Origin: Pseudomonadota bacterium | GTDB taxonomy: Bacteria; Pseudomonadota; Alphaproteobacteria; Reyranellales; Reyranellaceae | Direction of reading: 5' to 3' | NCBI GenBank assembly: GCA_020160955.1 | Contig: JAIUOX010000048.1 | Coordinates: 1 to 33,925 of the forward strand | Length of the DNA: 33,925 bases | In this document: positions 1 through 10,844 of the stretch, in pieces | How positions within the stretch are numbered: the stretch's first letter is position 1 | Layout of the letters: every line of letters starts with the position of its first letter | The notes under the pieces: model-generated | The model's input: only the letters and a program-made list of their open reading frames with translations | The model's database searches: none | What the model was told of the DNA's origin: nothing | Position numbers and translations under genes: made by a program

Positions 1-1123
<1,123 letters not shown>

Positions 1124-1157
1124 GCCGCCCATCGTAGAGCGGCGCGGCACCGCTGCG

Positions 1158-2527
<1,370 letters not shown>

Positions 2528-2543
<16 letters not shown>

Positions 2544-4330
2544 AGGCCCTCCTCCCAGCTGCGCGACAGCCGCATGGCGGACAGGATCAGCCCGACCTGC
2601 GAGTAGGTTTGCGGAAAGTTGCCCCACAGCTCGCCGGTCGCGGGGTCGATGTCCTCCGACAGCAGGCCGAGGTGGTTGCGCCGGCCGAGGATGTTGTTGA
2701 ACAGCTCCAGCGCCTCGTCGCGCCGGCCGACGCTGGCCAGCGCATCGATGTACCAGAAGGTGCAGAGCAGGAAGGCGTTCGAGGGCTCGCCGAAATCGTC
2801 GGCCTCGCGGTAGCGCATCAGGAAGCCGTTCTTCATCAGCCGGCGCGCCGCGACGTCGAGCGTGGCGTGGAAGCGCGGATCGTCGGAGCGCAGCAGGCCG
2901 ATCTCCGGCAGCACGAGGCTCGACGCGTCGAGCATGTCGCGGTCGAGCACGCCGGACAGCCAGCCCTCGGCCGTGGTGCCGCGCTGCAGCACCTCCTGGC
3001 GCAGCACGCCGGCGCGGGCCAGCCACTCGCGCGCTTCCGAATCCACCCCGACCCGCTTGGCGATCAGGCCCAGCCGGTGCTGCGCGGCCCAGCACATCGC
3101 GGCGGAAAACGTGTGCACCTCCGCGCGCTCGCGGTACTCCCAGAGGCCCGCATCGGGCGTCAGCGCCGCGCGGTGGGCCTCGTTCCCCACCACGCACAGC
3201 CGGCGGTAGAGCTCGAGGTCGCCCTGGCGCGGCAGGCGCTCGTCCCAGAACATCTGGGCCGCCGTCAGCACCATCGAGCCGTAGGTGTCGTTCTGCCGCT
3301 GCACCACCGCGGCGTTGCCGGTGCGCACCGGCCCGTAGCCGCGGTAGCCCGGCAGCGTGTCGACCAGCCGCTCGGCGGTGTCGGTGCCCGGCGCGATCGC
3401 GAACAGCGGCGCGATGGCGCTGGCCTCGCCCTGCGCGCTGCCGGTCTCGACGATGTCGACGATGAAGCGCACGTAGCGCTCCATGGTGCGCGTCACCGAC
3501 AGCCGGTTGAGCGCCGTCACGGTGAAGAACGAATCGCGCAGCCAGGAGAAGCGGTAATCCCAGGTGCGCGGCGTGCCCGCCGCCTCGGGCACCGAGGTGG
3601 TCAGTGCCGCGACGATCGCGCCGGTGTCCTCGAAGCTGCACAGCTTGAGCGTGATCGCCGCGCGGATCACCGCCGCCTGCCAGTCGAACGGCGTGTTGAG
3701 GTCGCGCGCCCACGCCTGCCAGTAGGCCTCTGTCTGGGCGAGGAAGGTGCGGGCCAGCGTGTCGGGACTGTCGGCCACCGACTCGTCGGCGCCGACGATC
3801 AGGTTGACCGGCCGGTCGAGCGAGAACGCGGTCTCGTGCAGGATGTAGTTGATCGACGCGTCGGTGGTGAGGCGCAGCACCGAGGTGTCGCTGAAGAAGC
3901 GCGCGTGGTTGCTGCCCGAGGTCAGCTGCGCCTTGTGCGCGCCGTAGCCGAAGGTCGGCCGCACCCTGAGCGTGACGCGCGGCCGGCCGGCCACCGGCTC
4001 GAGCCGGCGCACCAGCATCGGCGGCCGGAACATGCGCCCGAAGCGCTGGAAGCGCGGCGCGAAGTCGACGACCCGCACCGAGCCGCTGGCGCCGTCGAGC
4101 ACGGTCTCGAGGATCGCCGTGTTGTGCAGGTAGCGCTGGCGGCCCGGTCCCTCGGACCCGGCGACCAGGACATCCATGAAGCCGCCCTCGGGCTCGCTGC
4201 CGCCGAGCAGCGCGTTGAACACCGGGTCGCCGTCGAGCCGGCCGAGCCCGTGCCAGACGTGGCGGCCGCGGCGGTCGACCAGGCTGGCGATGGCGCAGTT
4301 GCCGATCACGCCGAGATCGAGGCTGCTCAT
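2528..4330 (-). CDS. Glycoside hydrolase family 15 protein (glucoamylase/trehalase-like)
   Basis: A 600-residue protein with the two-part GH15 layout: an N-terminal beta-sandwich-like region (about 1-240) and an (alpha/alpha)6 barrel. WDYRFSWLRDS begins near residue 257. GLWEYRE, near 395-401, carries the likely general acid Glu. GEPSNAF, near 512-518, sits where the second catalytic Glu is expected. GH15 enzymes remove glucose from alpha-glucans; actinobacterial members are trehalases. Placed between otsB and otsA it may hydrolyse trehalose or a related glucoside, but the substrate cannot be read from the sequence. No signal peptide is visible, so it is probably cytosolic. Its ATG overlaps the otsB stop by four bases (ATGA), and its 3' end overlaps otsA by 16 bases. 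Confidence 0.93.
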
Positions 4331-5073
4331 CGGCCCGCTCCCGACGCCGGCACCTGTCGCTCCAGCAGGGCGAGGCCGTGCCGCAGCCACGCCCGCACCG
4401 CGGCGGGTTCGCCGCCGAACACCTCGGCCACCCGCAGGCCGATCCCGCCATGGCTCCGTGCCGCTTCCATGCCTGCCTCGTCGGTGACGTCGTCGCCCAC
4501 GAAAATCGGCCGCCGCCCGGTGAAGGGGCTGCGCGCCATGAACTGCCGCACGGCCAGTCCCTTGGAGACGCCGCGCGGCCCGATCTCGACCGCCTCGCGC
4601 GCCGGGATCAGCCTGAAGGACGGGTGGTCCGGCGGCACCAGGCCGCGCACCAGCGCCCACACCGCCTCGCCGCGCTCGGGCACCAGCCGGAAGTGCACGC
4701 CTAAGCCGTGCGGCTTGGGCTCGATCAGCACGCCCGGCCAGCGGTCGGCGGCGGCCGACAGCGCCTCGCGCCACGCGGCCGGCACGACGGGGTCCTGCGG
4801 CAGCGCCTGCACCGCGCCGCCGGGAAAGCGCACCGACGCGCCGTGCTCGCCGGCGGCGACCGCGACGAAGGGGTTGAGCAGGTCGTCGACCACGCCGATC
4901 GAGCGCCCGGTGACAATCGCCAGCGCGCCGCCGAGCTGGGCCTGCAGCGCTTGCAGGAGATGCGGCAGGCCGGGCGGCACCGCCACGGCTTCGGGAGTCG
5001 CGGCGATCTCGAGCAGCGTGCCGTCGAGGTCGAGGAAAAGCGCGTGGCCCCGGTCGAGATCCGGCGGTGACAT
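4327..5073 (-). CDS. otsB: Trehalose-6-phosphate phosphatase (HAD family)
   Basis: Hydrolyses trehalose-6-phosphate to trehalose. The 248 residues show HAD motif I as DLDGT (15-19, with Asp15 the expected nucleophile and Asp17 the acid/base). Further on are AIVTGRS (motif II area), EPKPHGLGVHFR in the cap, the GVSKGLAV lysine segment and GDDVTDE (about 192-198) as the metal-binding acidic motif. It is the first gene of a three-gene unit with 4-base and 16-base overlaps, so OtsB, GH15 and OtsA should be made together. A long palindrome (5112-5182) lies just upstream, between this gene and the preceding binding-protein gene, and separates the two transcription units. Confidence 0.95.
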   Translation of the reverse strand: MSPPDLDRGHALFLDLDGTLLEIAATPEAVAVPPGLPHLLQALQAQLGGALAIVTGRSIGVVDDLLNPFVAVAAGEHGASVRFPGGAVQALPQDPVVPAAWREALSAAADRWPGVLIEPKPHGLGVHFRLVPERGEAVWALVRGLVPPDHPSFRLIPAREAVEIGPRGVSKGLAVRQFMARSPFTGRRPIFVGDDVTDEAGMEAARSHGGIGLRVAEVFGGEPAAVRAWLRHGLALLERQVPASGAGR

Positions 5074-5111
5074 CGTTGGAGAGAACGGCCGGCCACCGGA
5101 AAGGTTCCGAC

Positions 5112-5182
5112 GAAAGGTCCCTCGCTCCGCTCGGGATGACAGGCCTTTCCTGTGTCATCCCGAGCGCAGCGAGGGACCCTTC
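5112..5182. repeat. Palindromic intergenic repeat, copy 1 of 3
   Basis: An inverted repeat of two 30-base arms (5112-5141 and 5153-5182) that pair with two mismatches around an 11-base loop. The core reads CCCTCGCTCCGCTCGGGATG on the left arm and its near complement on the right. The same element recurs at 10617-10685 and 24723-24792. It lies immediately downstream of the binding-protein gene and upstream of otsB. Transcribed, it would form a long hairpin, so it may end transcription or stabilise an mRNA end. Multi-copy intergenic spread suggests a REP/MITE-like family. Confidence 0.85.
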
Positions 5183-5185
5183 ACG

Positions 5186-5959
5186 TCATCGCAAGGCCGC
5201 CACCAGCGCATCCAGCCCGTCGGTGAGCGCTGCCGGGCCGGGCTGCAGGATCAGCGGCGACTTGATCTCGACGATGCGTTGGCCGGCGACCGCGGGCAGG
5301 TCCGACCAGCCGGGGCGCGATGCGATCTGTTCGGGCACCACCTTGCGGCCGCACCACGAGGCGACGATCACGTCGGGACGCGCCGCCAGCACCGCGTCGG
5401 GCGTCACGATCCGTCCCGTCGCCGCCGCCGCGCCGCGCCGGTCGGCGAAGACGTCGATCCCGCCCGCGACCTCGATCAGCTCCGACACCCAGCCGATGGC
5501 ACTGATCATGGGGTCGTTCCATTCCTCGAAGTAGACGCGTGGCCGCGTCGCCGCAGCGCGAGCGGCCGACACCTCCACCACGCGCGCCTCCAGTGTGCGC
5601 GCCAGCGCCTCGGCGTTGTCGGAAGCGCCGACCAGGGCGCCCAGCGTGCGGATCATCGCGAAGATGCCGGCGAGGTCGCGCTGGTTGAACAGGTGGACCG
5701 CGACGCCGGCCCGCGCCAGCTGGGCCACGATGTCGGCCTGCATGTCGGAGAAGGCCAGCACGAGGTCGGGCTTCAGGTCGAGGATCTTGTCGATCTTGGC
5801 CGAGGTGAAGGCACTGACCCGCGGCTTCAGCCGCACCTCGGGCGGCCGCACGGCGTAGCCGGAGACGCCGACGATGCGGTCCTGCTCGCCCAGCAGGTAC
5901 AGGGTCTCGACGGTCTCCTCGGTCAGGCAGACCAGGCGTTCGGGGGGAAAGCGGCGCAT
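5186..5959 (-). CDS. Cobalamin-type ABC transporter substrate-binding protein (BtuF-like)
   Basis: A 257-residue protein of the type III periplasmic-binding-protein fold (Peripla_BP_2), as in BtuF and siderophore-binding proteins. The N-terminus RLVCLTEETVETLYLLGEQD, the following IVGVSGYA, the mid-protein KPDLVLAFSDMQ and the C-terminal ARPDVIVASWCGRK all fit the fold. No signal peptide or lipobox precedes the domain, so as written it would stay in the cytosol. Such leaderless cobalamin-binding-like proteins occur in proteobacteria with unclear roles. No BtuC/BtuD partner is nearby. AGAGGGAC lies just before the ATG. It is divergent from the aminotransferase-fold gene at 6051, and its 3' end touches palindrome copy 1. 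The ligand is not determined by sequence: cobalamin is the family-based guess, haem or a siderophore the alternatives. Confidence 0.82.
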   Translation of the reverse strand: MRRFPPERLVCLTEETVETLYLLGEQDRIVGVSGYAVRPPEVRLKPRVSAFTSAKIDKILDLKPDLVLAFSDMQADIVAQLARAGVAVHLFNQRDLAGIFAMIRTLGALVGASDNAEALARTLEARVVEVSAARAAATRPRVYFEEWNDPMISAIGWVSELIEVAGGIDVFADRRGAAAATGRIVTPDAVLAARPDVIVASWCGRKVVPEQIASRPGWSDLPAVAGQRIVEIKSPLILQPGPAALTDGLDALVAALR

Positions 5960-6050
5960 GTCCCTCTATAGCGCCGTGGGCTGCCTTGAGAAATTGTCGG
6001 GCGTCGCCTTCCGCCGGCACGCTACTGTGCGCCCAACCGGAGGATTGAAG

Positions 6051-7199
6051 ATGCTGCCCAGCCAGCGCGCCCTGTTCGATATCCCGCGCGACGTCTGCTA
6101 CCTCAACGCCGCGTCGTGGAGCCCGCTGCCGCTCGCCTCGCAGGAGGCCGGCCGCGCCGCGATCGGGCGCAAGGGCCAGCCGTGGAAGCTGCCGGCGGAG
6201 TTCGCGGGCCAGCAGTACGAGCGCGCCCGCAAGGCCGCCGCCGCCCTGATCGGCGCCGACCCGGACGACGTCGCGCTGATCCCGTCGGTCGGCTACGGCG
6301 TCTCGACCGCCGGCAAGATCCTGGCGATCCCGCGCGGCAGCCGCGTGGTGGTGCTGCAGGACGACCACACCTCGCCGGTGCTGGAATGGATGAGCCGCGC
6401 CGGCGCGGCCGGCTTCACGGTCGACACGGTGCGGCAGCCGGCCGACGGCGACTGGACCGCGGCGGTGCTGGAGACCCTGGCCCGGCCGGGCGCGGCGCCG
6501 GTGGCGCTGGTCTCGATCTCGTCGGTCCACTGGTCGGACGGCGGCGCGCTCGACATGGAGCGGATCTCCGCGGCGGCGAAGAAGCAGGGCGCGATGCTGC
6601 TGGTCGATGCCACGCACGACGCCGGCGTGCGCGCCATCGACGTCAAGGCGCTCGACCCCGACTTCCTGATCTTCCCGACATACAAGTGGGTGCTCGGTCC
6701 CTACGGCCGCGCTTTCCTGTACGTGGCGAAGCGCCACCAGAAGGGCGTGCCGCTGGAACAGCCGGCGCCGGCCCGCAAGGCGGTGGCGGCCGAGGACACG
6801 GTGTACTTCCGCGACCTCGCCTACCACGACAACGCGCGGCGCTTCGACATGGGCGAGCGCGACCACTTCGTGTCGATGGAGATGGCGTCGATCGGCATGG
6901 AGATGATGGCGGCGTGGGGCAACGGGCCGATCGTCGAGCGGCTGGCCATGCTGACCGACCGGCTGGCCGAGGGAGTCGCCAACACCGGCGTGCGGGTGAT
7001 CGACCGCAAGCTGCGCGCGCCGCACGTGCTCAGCCTGCAGTTCCCCAAGGGCATGCCGACCGATCTCGCCAAGCGGCTGGCGGCCGAGAACGTCCATGCC
7101 GCACCGCGGCTCGGCCGCCTGCGCATCAGCCCGCACGTCTACAATGACGAGGCCGACGTCGACCGCTTCGTCGAGGTCTTCCGCAAAGTGGCGATGTAG
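6051..7199 (+). CDS. Class V aminotransferase-fold PLP enzyme
   Basis: A 382-residue fold-type I PLP enzyme related to cysteine desulfurase, selenocysteine lyase and isopenicillin-N epimerase. The likely PLP lysine is Lys212 in FPTYKWVLGPYGR. LLVDATHDAG supplies the ring-stacking Asp186 and His189, and the N-terminal YLNAASWSPLP fits the substrate-loop start of the family. A catalytic-loop Cys typical of desulfurases is not evident, which argues against an Fe-S role. The ATG at 6051 follows CCGGAGGATT. It begins a plus-strand series (gaps of 52, 19 and 20 bases) with a lactonase, an MFS carrier and a tartrate-dehydratase-like enzyme, so it may act on an amino or hydroxy acid in that pathway. 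The exact reaction is unknown. Confidence 0.88.
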   Translation: MLPSQRALFDIPRDVCYLNAASWSPLPLASQEAGRAAIGRKGQPWKLPAEFAGQQYERARKAAAALIGADPDDVALIPSVGYGVSTAGKILAIPRGSRVVVLQDDHTSPVLEWMSRAGAAGFTVDTVRQPADGDWTAAVLETLARPGAAPVALVSISSVHWSDGGALDMERISAAAKKQGAMLLVDATHDAGVRAIDVKALDPDFLIFPTYKWVLGPYGRAFLYVAKRHQKGVPLEQPAPARKAVAAEDTVYFRDLAYHDNARRFDMGERDHFVSMEMASIGMEMMAAWGNGPIVERLAMLTDRLAEGVANTGVRVIDRKLRAPHVLSLQFPKGMPTDLAKRLAAENVHAAPRLGRLRISPHVYNDEADVDRFVEVFRKVAM

Positions 7200-7251
7200 G
7201 GCCGGTCCCTGTAGGCTGGACGGACAAGACTTGCCCGAGAGGAAACGCGCC

Positions 7252-8193
7252 ATGTGGCAGCCCAACGACCGCTACCCCGATCCCGCGGTACGCGTGCTCG
7301 ATCCCGCCTTCAACCGCTACCGGCTGGCGTTGGCCTCGGTCGAGCGCCTCTACACCGGCTGCCGCTGGTCGGAAGGCCCAGTCTACTTCGGCGACGGCCG
7401 CTACCTCCTGTGGAGCGACATCCCGAACAACCGCGTGCTGCGCTGGGACGAGGAGTCGGGCAACGTCACGATCTTCCGCAAGCCGTCGAACAACGCCAAC
7501 GGTCACACCCGCGACCGCCGCGGCCGGCTGATCGCCTGCGAGCACGACGCCCGCCGCCTGGTGCGCTTCGAGTACGACGGCGCGATCACGGTGCTGGCCG
7601 ACAGCTACAACGGCAAGCCGCTCAACTCGCCCAACGACGTCGTGGTGAAATCGGACGGCTCGATCTGGTTCACCGACCCGCCGTTCGGCATCTGGAGCAA
7701 CTACGAAGGCCACGTCGCCGAGGTCGAGAACAAGCCGGCGGTCTACCGGCTCGACCCGTCGACCGGCAAGCTGACCGTGGTGGCCGACGACATCCCCGGC
7801 CCCAACGGGCTGGCCTTCTCGCCCGACGAGAAGAAGCTGTACATCGTCGCCTCGCGCGCCGAGCCGAACCGCCAGATCCTGGCCTACGACGTGACCGGCG
7901 ACGGCACCAAGCTCGGCAAGGGCTCGGTCTTCATCGATGCCGGCCCGGGCTCGCCCGACGGCTTCCGCGTCGACGTCGACGGCAACCTGTGGTGCGGCTG
8001 GGGCATGGGCTCGCCCGAGCTCGACGGCGTGCGCGTGTTCGACCCGACCGGCAAGCCGATCGGCCACATCGAGCTGCCCGAGCGCTGCGCCAACCTGTGC
8101 TTCGGCGGCCGCTACCGCAACCGTCTCTTCATGGCCGCCAGCCACTCGCTGTACGCGCTCTACGTCAACACCCAGGGCGTCGCCGGCGGCTGA
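7252..8193 (+). CDS. SMP-30/gluconolactonase family protein
   Basis: A six-bladed beta-propeller lactonase of 313 residues that would open sugar or sugar-acid lactones using a divalent metal. The metal site of the family is visible as Glu41 (RWSEGP), Asn128 (SPNDVVV) and Asp236 (GSPDGFR). Propeller repeats appear as VYRLDPSTGKL, NGLAFSPDEKKLYI and VDVDGNLWCGW. There is no signal peptide, so it is probably cytosolic. The ATG follows GAGAGGAAA. It lies 52 bases after the PLP enzyme and 19 bases before the MFS gene. A lactonase beside an enolase-superfamily dehydratase and a carrier is a usual arrangement for aldonic or aldaric acid catabolism. The true substrate is not determined. Confidence 0.92.
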   Translation: MWQPNDRYPDPAVRVLDPAFNRYRLALASVERLYTGCRWSEGPVYFGDGRYLLWSDIPNNRVLRWDEESGNVTIFRKPSNNANGHTRDRRGRLIACEHDARRLVRFEYDGAITVLADSYNGKPLNSPNDVVVKSDGSIWFTDPPFGIWSNYEGHVAEVENKPAVYRLDPSTGKLTVVADDIPGPNGLAFSPDEKKLYIVASRAEPNRQILAYDVTGDGTKLGKGSVFIDAGPGSPDGFRVDVDGNLWCGWGMGSPELDGVRVFDPTGKPIGHIELPERCANLCFGGRYRNRLFMAASHSLYALYVNTQGVAGG

Positions 8194-8212
8194 CCCGCGA
8201 AAGCAAGGCATC

Positions 8213-9436
8213 TTGAAAACAAGCGGTATCGATTCGCGCTACGCGTGGTGGCGGCTGCTCGCCAGCGTGGCACTGAGCACGGTCGGCGGCGCCGGCATGT
8301 GGTCGCTGACGGTGGCGATCCCGGCGGTACAGGCCGACTTCGGCATCACCCGCGCCGACATCTCGTTCGCCTACACCATGAACACGATGGGCTTCTTCGC
8401 CGGCGGCATCCTGATCGGCCGGCTGGTCGACCGCCGCGGCATCGTGTTCGCCTCGATCCTGAGCGCGCTCGGCCTGACCGCCGGCTTCGCGGCGGCGCCG
8501 CTGGCGACCTCGCTGGTGCCGTTCGCGCTGGCCCAGGCGCTGATCGGCTTCAGCTCGGCCGCCACCTTCGCGCCGCTGGTCGCCGACATCTCGCACTGGT
8601 TCGACAAGCGCCGCGGCATCGCCGTCGCGATCGCCGCCTCGGGCAACTACGTGGCCGGCGCGCTGTGGCCGCCGATCGTCGGCTGGATCATCGGTGCCCA
8701 CGGCTGGCGCACCATGTCGGCCTCGGCCGCCGTGCTGTGCATCCTGACCATGATCCCGTTGGCCCTGACGCTGCGCCGCCGCGCGCCCGACCATGCCGAG
8801 ACCACGCTGATCCGGGTCGCCCGCCAGTCGCGCGAGGCGCTCGGCCTGTCGCCCAACGCCCTGCAGGGCGTGATCTTCATGATGGGCATCGGCTGCTGCG
8901 TCGCGATGTCGATGCCGCAGGTCCACATCGTCGCCTACTGCAGCGACCTCGGCTACGGCGTGGCGCGCGGCGCCGAGATGCTGTCGCTGATGCTGGGCTT
9001 CGGCATCATCAGCCGCGTCGCCTCGGGCTGGATCGCCGACAAGGTCGGCGGCCTGCGCACCCTGCTGCTGGGCGCGATCCTGCAGGGCATCGCGCTGGCC
9101 TTCTACCTGATCGACGACAAGCTGACCTCGCTCTACATCGCCTCGGCGCTGTTCGGCCTGTTCCAGGGCGGCATCGTGCCGTCCTATGCCATCATCGTGC
9201 GCGAGTACTTCCCGTCGTCCGAGGCCGCGACCCGCGTCGGCCTCGCGGTGTCGGCGACGCTGCTCGGCATGGCGCTGGGCGGCTGGATGGGCGGCGTGCT
9301 GTTCGACTGGACCGGCTCGTACCGCGCCGCCTTCATCAACGGCATCGCCTGGAACATCATGACGGTCAGCCTGGCCTGGTGGCTGGTCAGCCGCCAGGCC
9401 CGTCGCACCGCCGCCGCCGCGGCCGCCGCCCCCTGA
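8213..9436 (+). CDS. MFS transporter (organic-acid type)
   Basis: An inner-membrane carrier of 407 residues with about twelve hydrophobic segments. The loop 2-3 motif GRLVDRRG and a second-half copy ADKVGGLR are recognisable MFS signatures. The start is taken as TTG at 8213 (AAGG eight bases upstream), giving KTSGIDSRYAWWRLLAS as the N-terminus just before helix 1; no ATG lies before helix 1 in this frame. It sits between the lactonase and the tartrate-dehydratase-like gene and probably imports their substrate. The overall look resembles the oxalate/formate-monocarboxylate branch of MFS, but the substrate is inference. The C-terminus ends in an alanine run. Confidence 0.9.
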   Translation: MKTSGIDSRYAWWRLLASVALSTVGGAGMWSLTVAIPAVQADFGITRADISFAYTMNTMGFFAGGILIGRLVDRRGIVFASILSALGLTAGFAAAPLATSLVPFALAQALIGFSSAATFAPLVADISHWFDKRRGIAVAIAASGNYVAGALWPPIVGWIIGAHGWRTMSASAAVLCILTMIPLALTLRRRAPDHAETTLIRVARQSREALGLSPNALQGVIFMMGIGCCVAMSMPQVHIVAYCSDLGYGVARGAEMLSLMLGFGIISRVASGWIADKVGGLRTLLLGAILQGIALAFYLIDDKLTSLYIASALFGLFQGGIVPSYAIIVREYFPSSEAATRVGLAVSATLLGMALGGWMGGVLFDWTGSYRAAFINGIAWNIMTVSLAWWLVSRQARRTAAAAAAAP

Positions 9437-9456
9437 CCGGAAGTCCCGGAGGACCC

Positions 9457-10614
9457 ATGCGCATCGTCTCCATCCGCGACGTCGTCTCGCCGATCCGCTC
9501 GCAGATCGCCAACGCCTACATCGACTTCAGCCAGATGACCGCCAGCGTCGTCGCGGTCGAGACCGACGTGATGGTCGAGGGCAAGCCGGTGATCGGCTAC
9601 GGCTTCAACTCGAACGGCCGCTACGCCCAGAAGGGCCTGCTGGCCGAGCGCTTCATCCCGCGCCTGCGCGATGCGAAGCCGGAGACGCTGGTCGATGGCG
9701 ACGGGCTGCTCGACCCGGCGCGCTGCTGGGCGGCGATGATGGCCAACGAGAAGCCGGGCGGCCACGGCGAGCGCTCGGTCGCGGTCGGCGTGGTCGACAT
9801 GGCGCTGTGGGACGCCGTGGCCAAGGCGAAGCGCGTGCCGCTGTGGAAGCTGCTCAGCGACCGCTACAACGGCGGCAACCACGATGCGACGGCGTGGGTC
9901 TACGCGGCCGGCGGCTACTACTACCCGGGCAAGGACCTGTCGGCGCTGCAGGACGAGATGAGGCATTACCTCGACCTCGGCTATTCCTGCGTGAAGATGA
10001 AGGTCGGCGGCGTGCCGCTGGCCGAGGATCTCGCGCGCATCGAGGCGGTGCTGAAGATCGTCGGCGACGGTTCGCGCCTGGCGGTCGACGTCAACGGCCG
10101 CTTCGACCTCACGACGGCCATCGACTTCGGCCGCGCCATCGCGGGCTACGGGCTGCGCTGGTACGAGGAGCCGGTCGACCCGCTCGACTACCTGGCGCAC
10201 GCCGCGCTGGCCACCGAGTACGCGGGCCCGCTGGCCACCGGCGAGAACCTGTTCTCGATGCAGGACGCCCGCAACCTGGTGCGGCACGGCGGGCTGCGGC
10301 CCGACCGCGACGTGCTGCAGTATGATCCGGCGCTGTCCTACGGGCTGGTCGAGTACCTGCGCACGCTCGACATGCTGAAGGCCCACGGCTGGTCGCCGCG
10401 GCGCTGCGTGCCGCACGGCGGCCACCAGTTCGCGCTCAACATCGCGGTCGGCCTGCAGTGCGGCGGCAACGAATCCTACCCGCAGGTCTTCGCCCCGTTC
10501 GGCGGCTTCGCCGACGATTGCCCGGTCAAGGACAGCCGCGTCGCCCTGCCCGACGCCCCCGGCATCGGCTTCGAACGCAAGGCCGCGCTGTGGGCGGTGA
10601 TGAAGGAAGTCTGA
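9457..10614 (+). CDS. tarD: Enolase-superfamily dehydratase, D(-)-tartrate dehydratase-like
   Basis: Expected to dehydrate D-tartrate (or a close sugar diacid) to oxaloacetate with Mg2+. Of 385 residues, long stretches match the characterised Bradyrhizobium japonicum TarD as I recall it: NAYIDFSQMT, GYGFNSNGRY, NEKPGGHGERSVAVG, VYAAGGYYYPGK, TGENLFS and CVPHGGHQF. The superfamily catalytic set is present. KMK at 180-182 gives Lys182 as base. The metal ligands lie in AVDVNGRF (Asp), WYEEPVDP (Glu) and TGENLF (Glu), and the acid/base His in PHGGHQ. The ATG follows CCCGGAGGACCC. It is last in the 6051-10614 unit, and palindrome copy 2 begins three bases after its stop. The family is clear; substrate identity is strongly suggested but unproven. 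Confidence 0.9.
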   Translation: MRIVSIRDVVSPIRSQIANAYIDFSQMTASVVAVETDVMVEGKPVIGYGFNSNGRYAQKGLLAERFIPRLRDAKPETLVDGDGLLDPARCWAAMMANEKPGGHGERSVAVGVVDMALWDAVAKAKRVPLWKLLSDRYNGGNHDATAWVYAAGGYYYPGKDLSALQDEMRHYLDLGYSCVKMKVGGVPLAEDLARIEAVLKIVGDGSRLAVDVNGRFDLTTAIDFGRAIAGYGLRWYEEPVDPLDYLAHAALATEYAGPLATGENLFSMQDARNLVRHGGLRPDRDVLQYDPALSYGLVEYLRTLDMLKAHGWSPRRCVPHGGHQFALNIAVGLQCGGNESYPQVFAPFGGFADDCPVKDSRVALPDAPGIGFERKAALWAVMKEV

Positions 10615-10616
10615 AA

Positions 10617-10685
10617 GAAAGGTCCCTCGCTGCGCTCGGGATGACAGGAAAAGCGTGTCATCCCGAGCGCAGCGAGGGACCTTTC
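10617..10685. terminator. Palindromic repeat copy 2 of 3, likely bidirectional terminator
   Basis: A perfect inverted repeat of two 30-base arms (10617-10646 and 10656-10685) around a 9-base loop, the best-preserved of three copies in the window. It fills the gap between two convergent genes: the tarD-like stop ends at 10614 and the small lipoprotein stop begins at 10687. That position and the very stable hairpin fit a two-way transcription stop or mRNA 3' end protection. There is no clear T-run. Confidence 0.75.
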
Positions 10686-10686
10686 G

Positions 10687-10824
10687 TCAGGCCCTGAAGT
10701 TCTCCCAGCCGGTGCCCGCGCCGGGGCGCACGGTGTTGGGATTGCCGGTGCCGGTGGACTGGTTGCAGGCCGCGACGGCGAGGCCCAGCAGGACGGCGAG
10801 AACGGTGGCGGTCAGGCGGAACAT
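10687..10824 (-). CDS. Small putative lipoprotein (45 residues)
   Basis: A short frame beginning MFRLTATVLAVLLGLAVAAC: one basic residue, a hydrophobic stretch and a lipobox LAVAAC with Cys20 as the lipidated residue. The mature part is only about 26 residues (NQSTGTGNPN followed by a Gly/Pro-rich tail ending ENFRA). The size and layout resemble entericidin-like small lipoproteins, but the mature sequence does not clearly match them. No strong ribosome site is seen. It lies 20 bases downstream of Bug receptor 1 on the same strand and ends against palindrome copy 2. Function unknown. Confidence 0.6.
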   Translation of the reverse strand: MFRLTATVLAVLLGLAVAACNQSTGTGNPNTVRPGAGTGWENFRA

Positions 10825-10844
10825 GGCGCTGTATTGCGCCCGCT

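Noticed and set aside
2609..5971. A very long open frame on the plus strand opposite the trehalose operon (over 1,100 codons)
   Set aside because: It lies antisense to three well-supported enzymes, is Arg/Ala/His-rich with no recognisable domain, and is expected by chance in DNA this rich in GC.
5181..7265. A 694-codon minus-strand frame spanning the binding protein and the PLP enzyme
   Set aside because: It crosses two real genes in other frames or strands and has low-complexity Arg/His/Gly composition.
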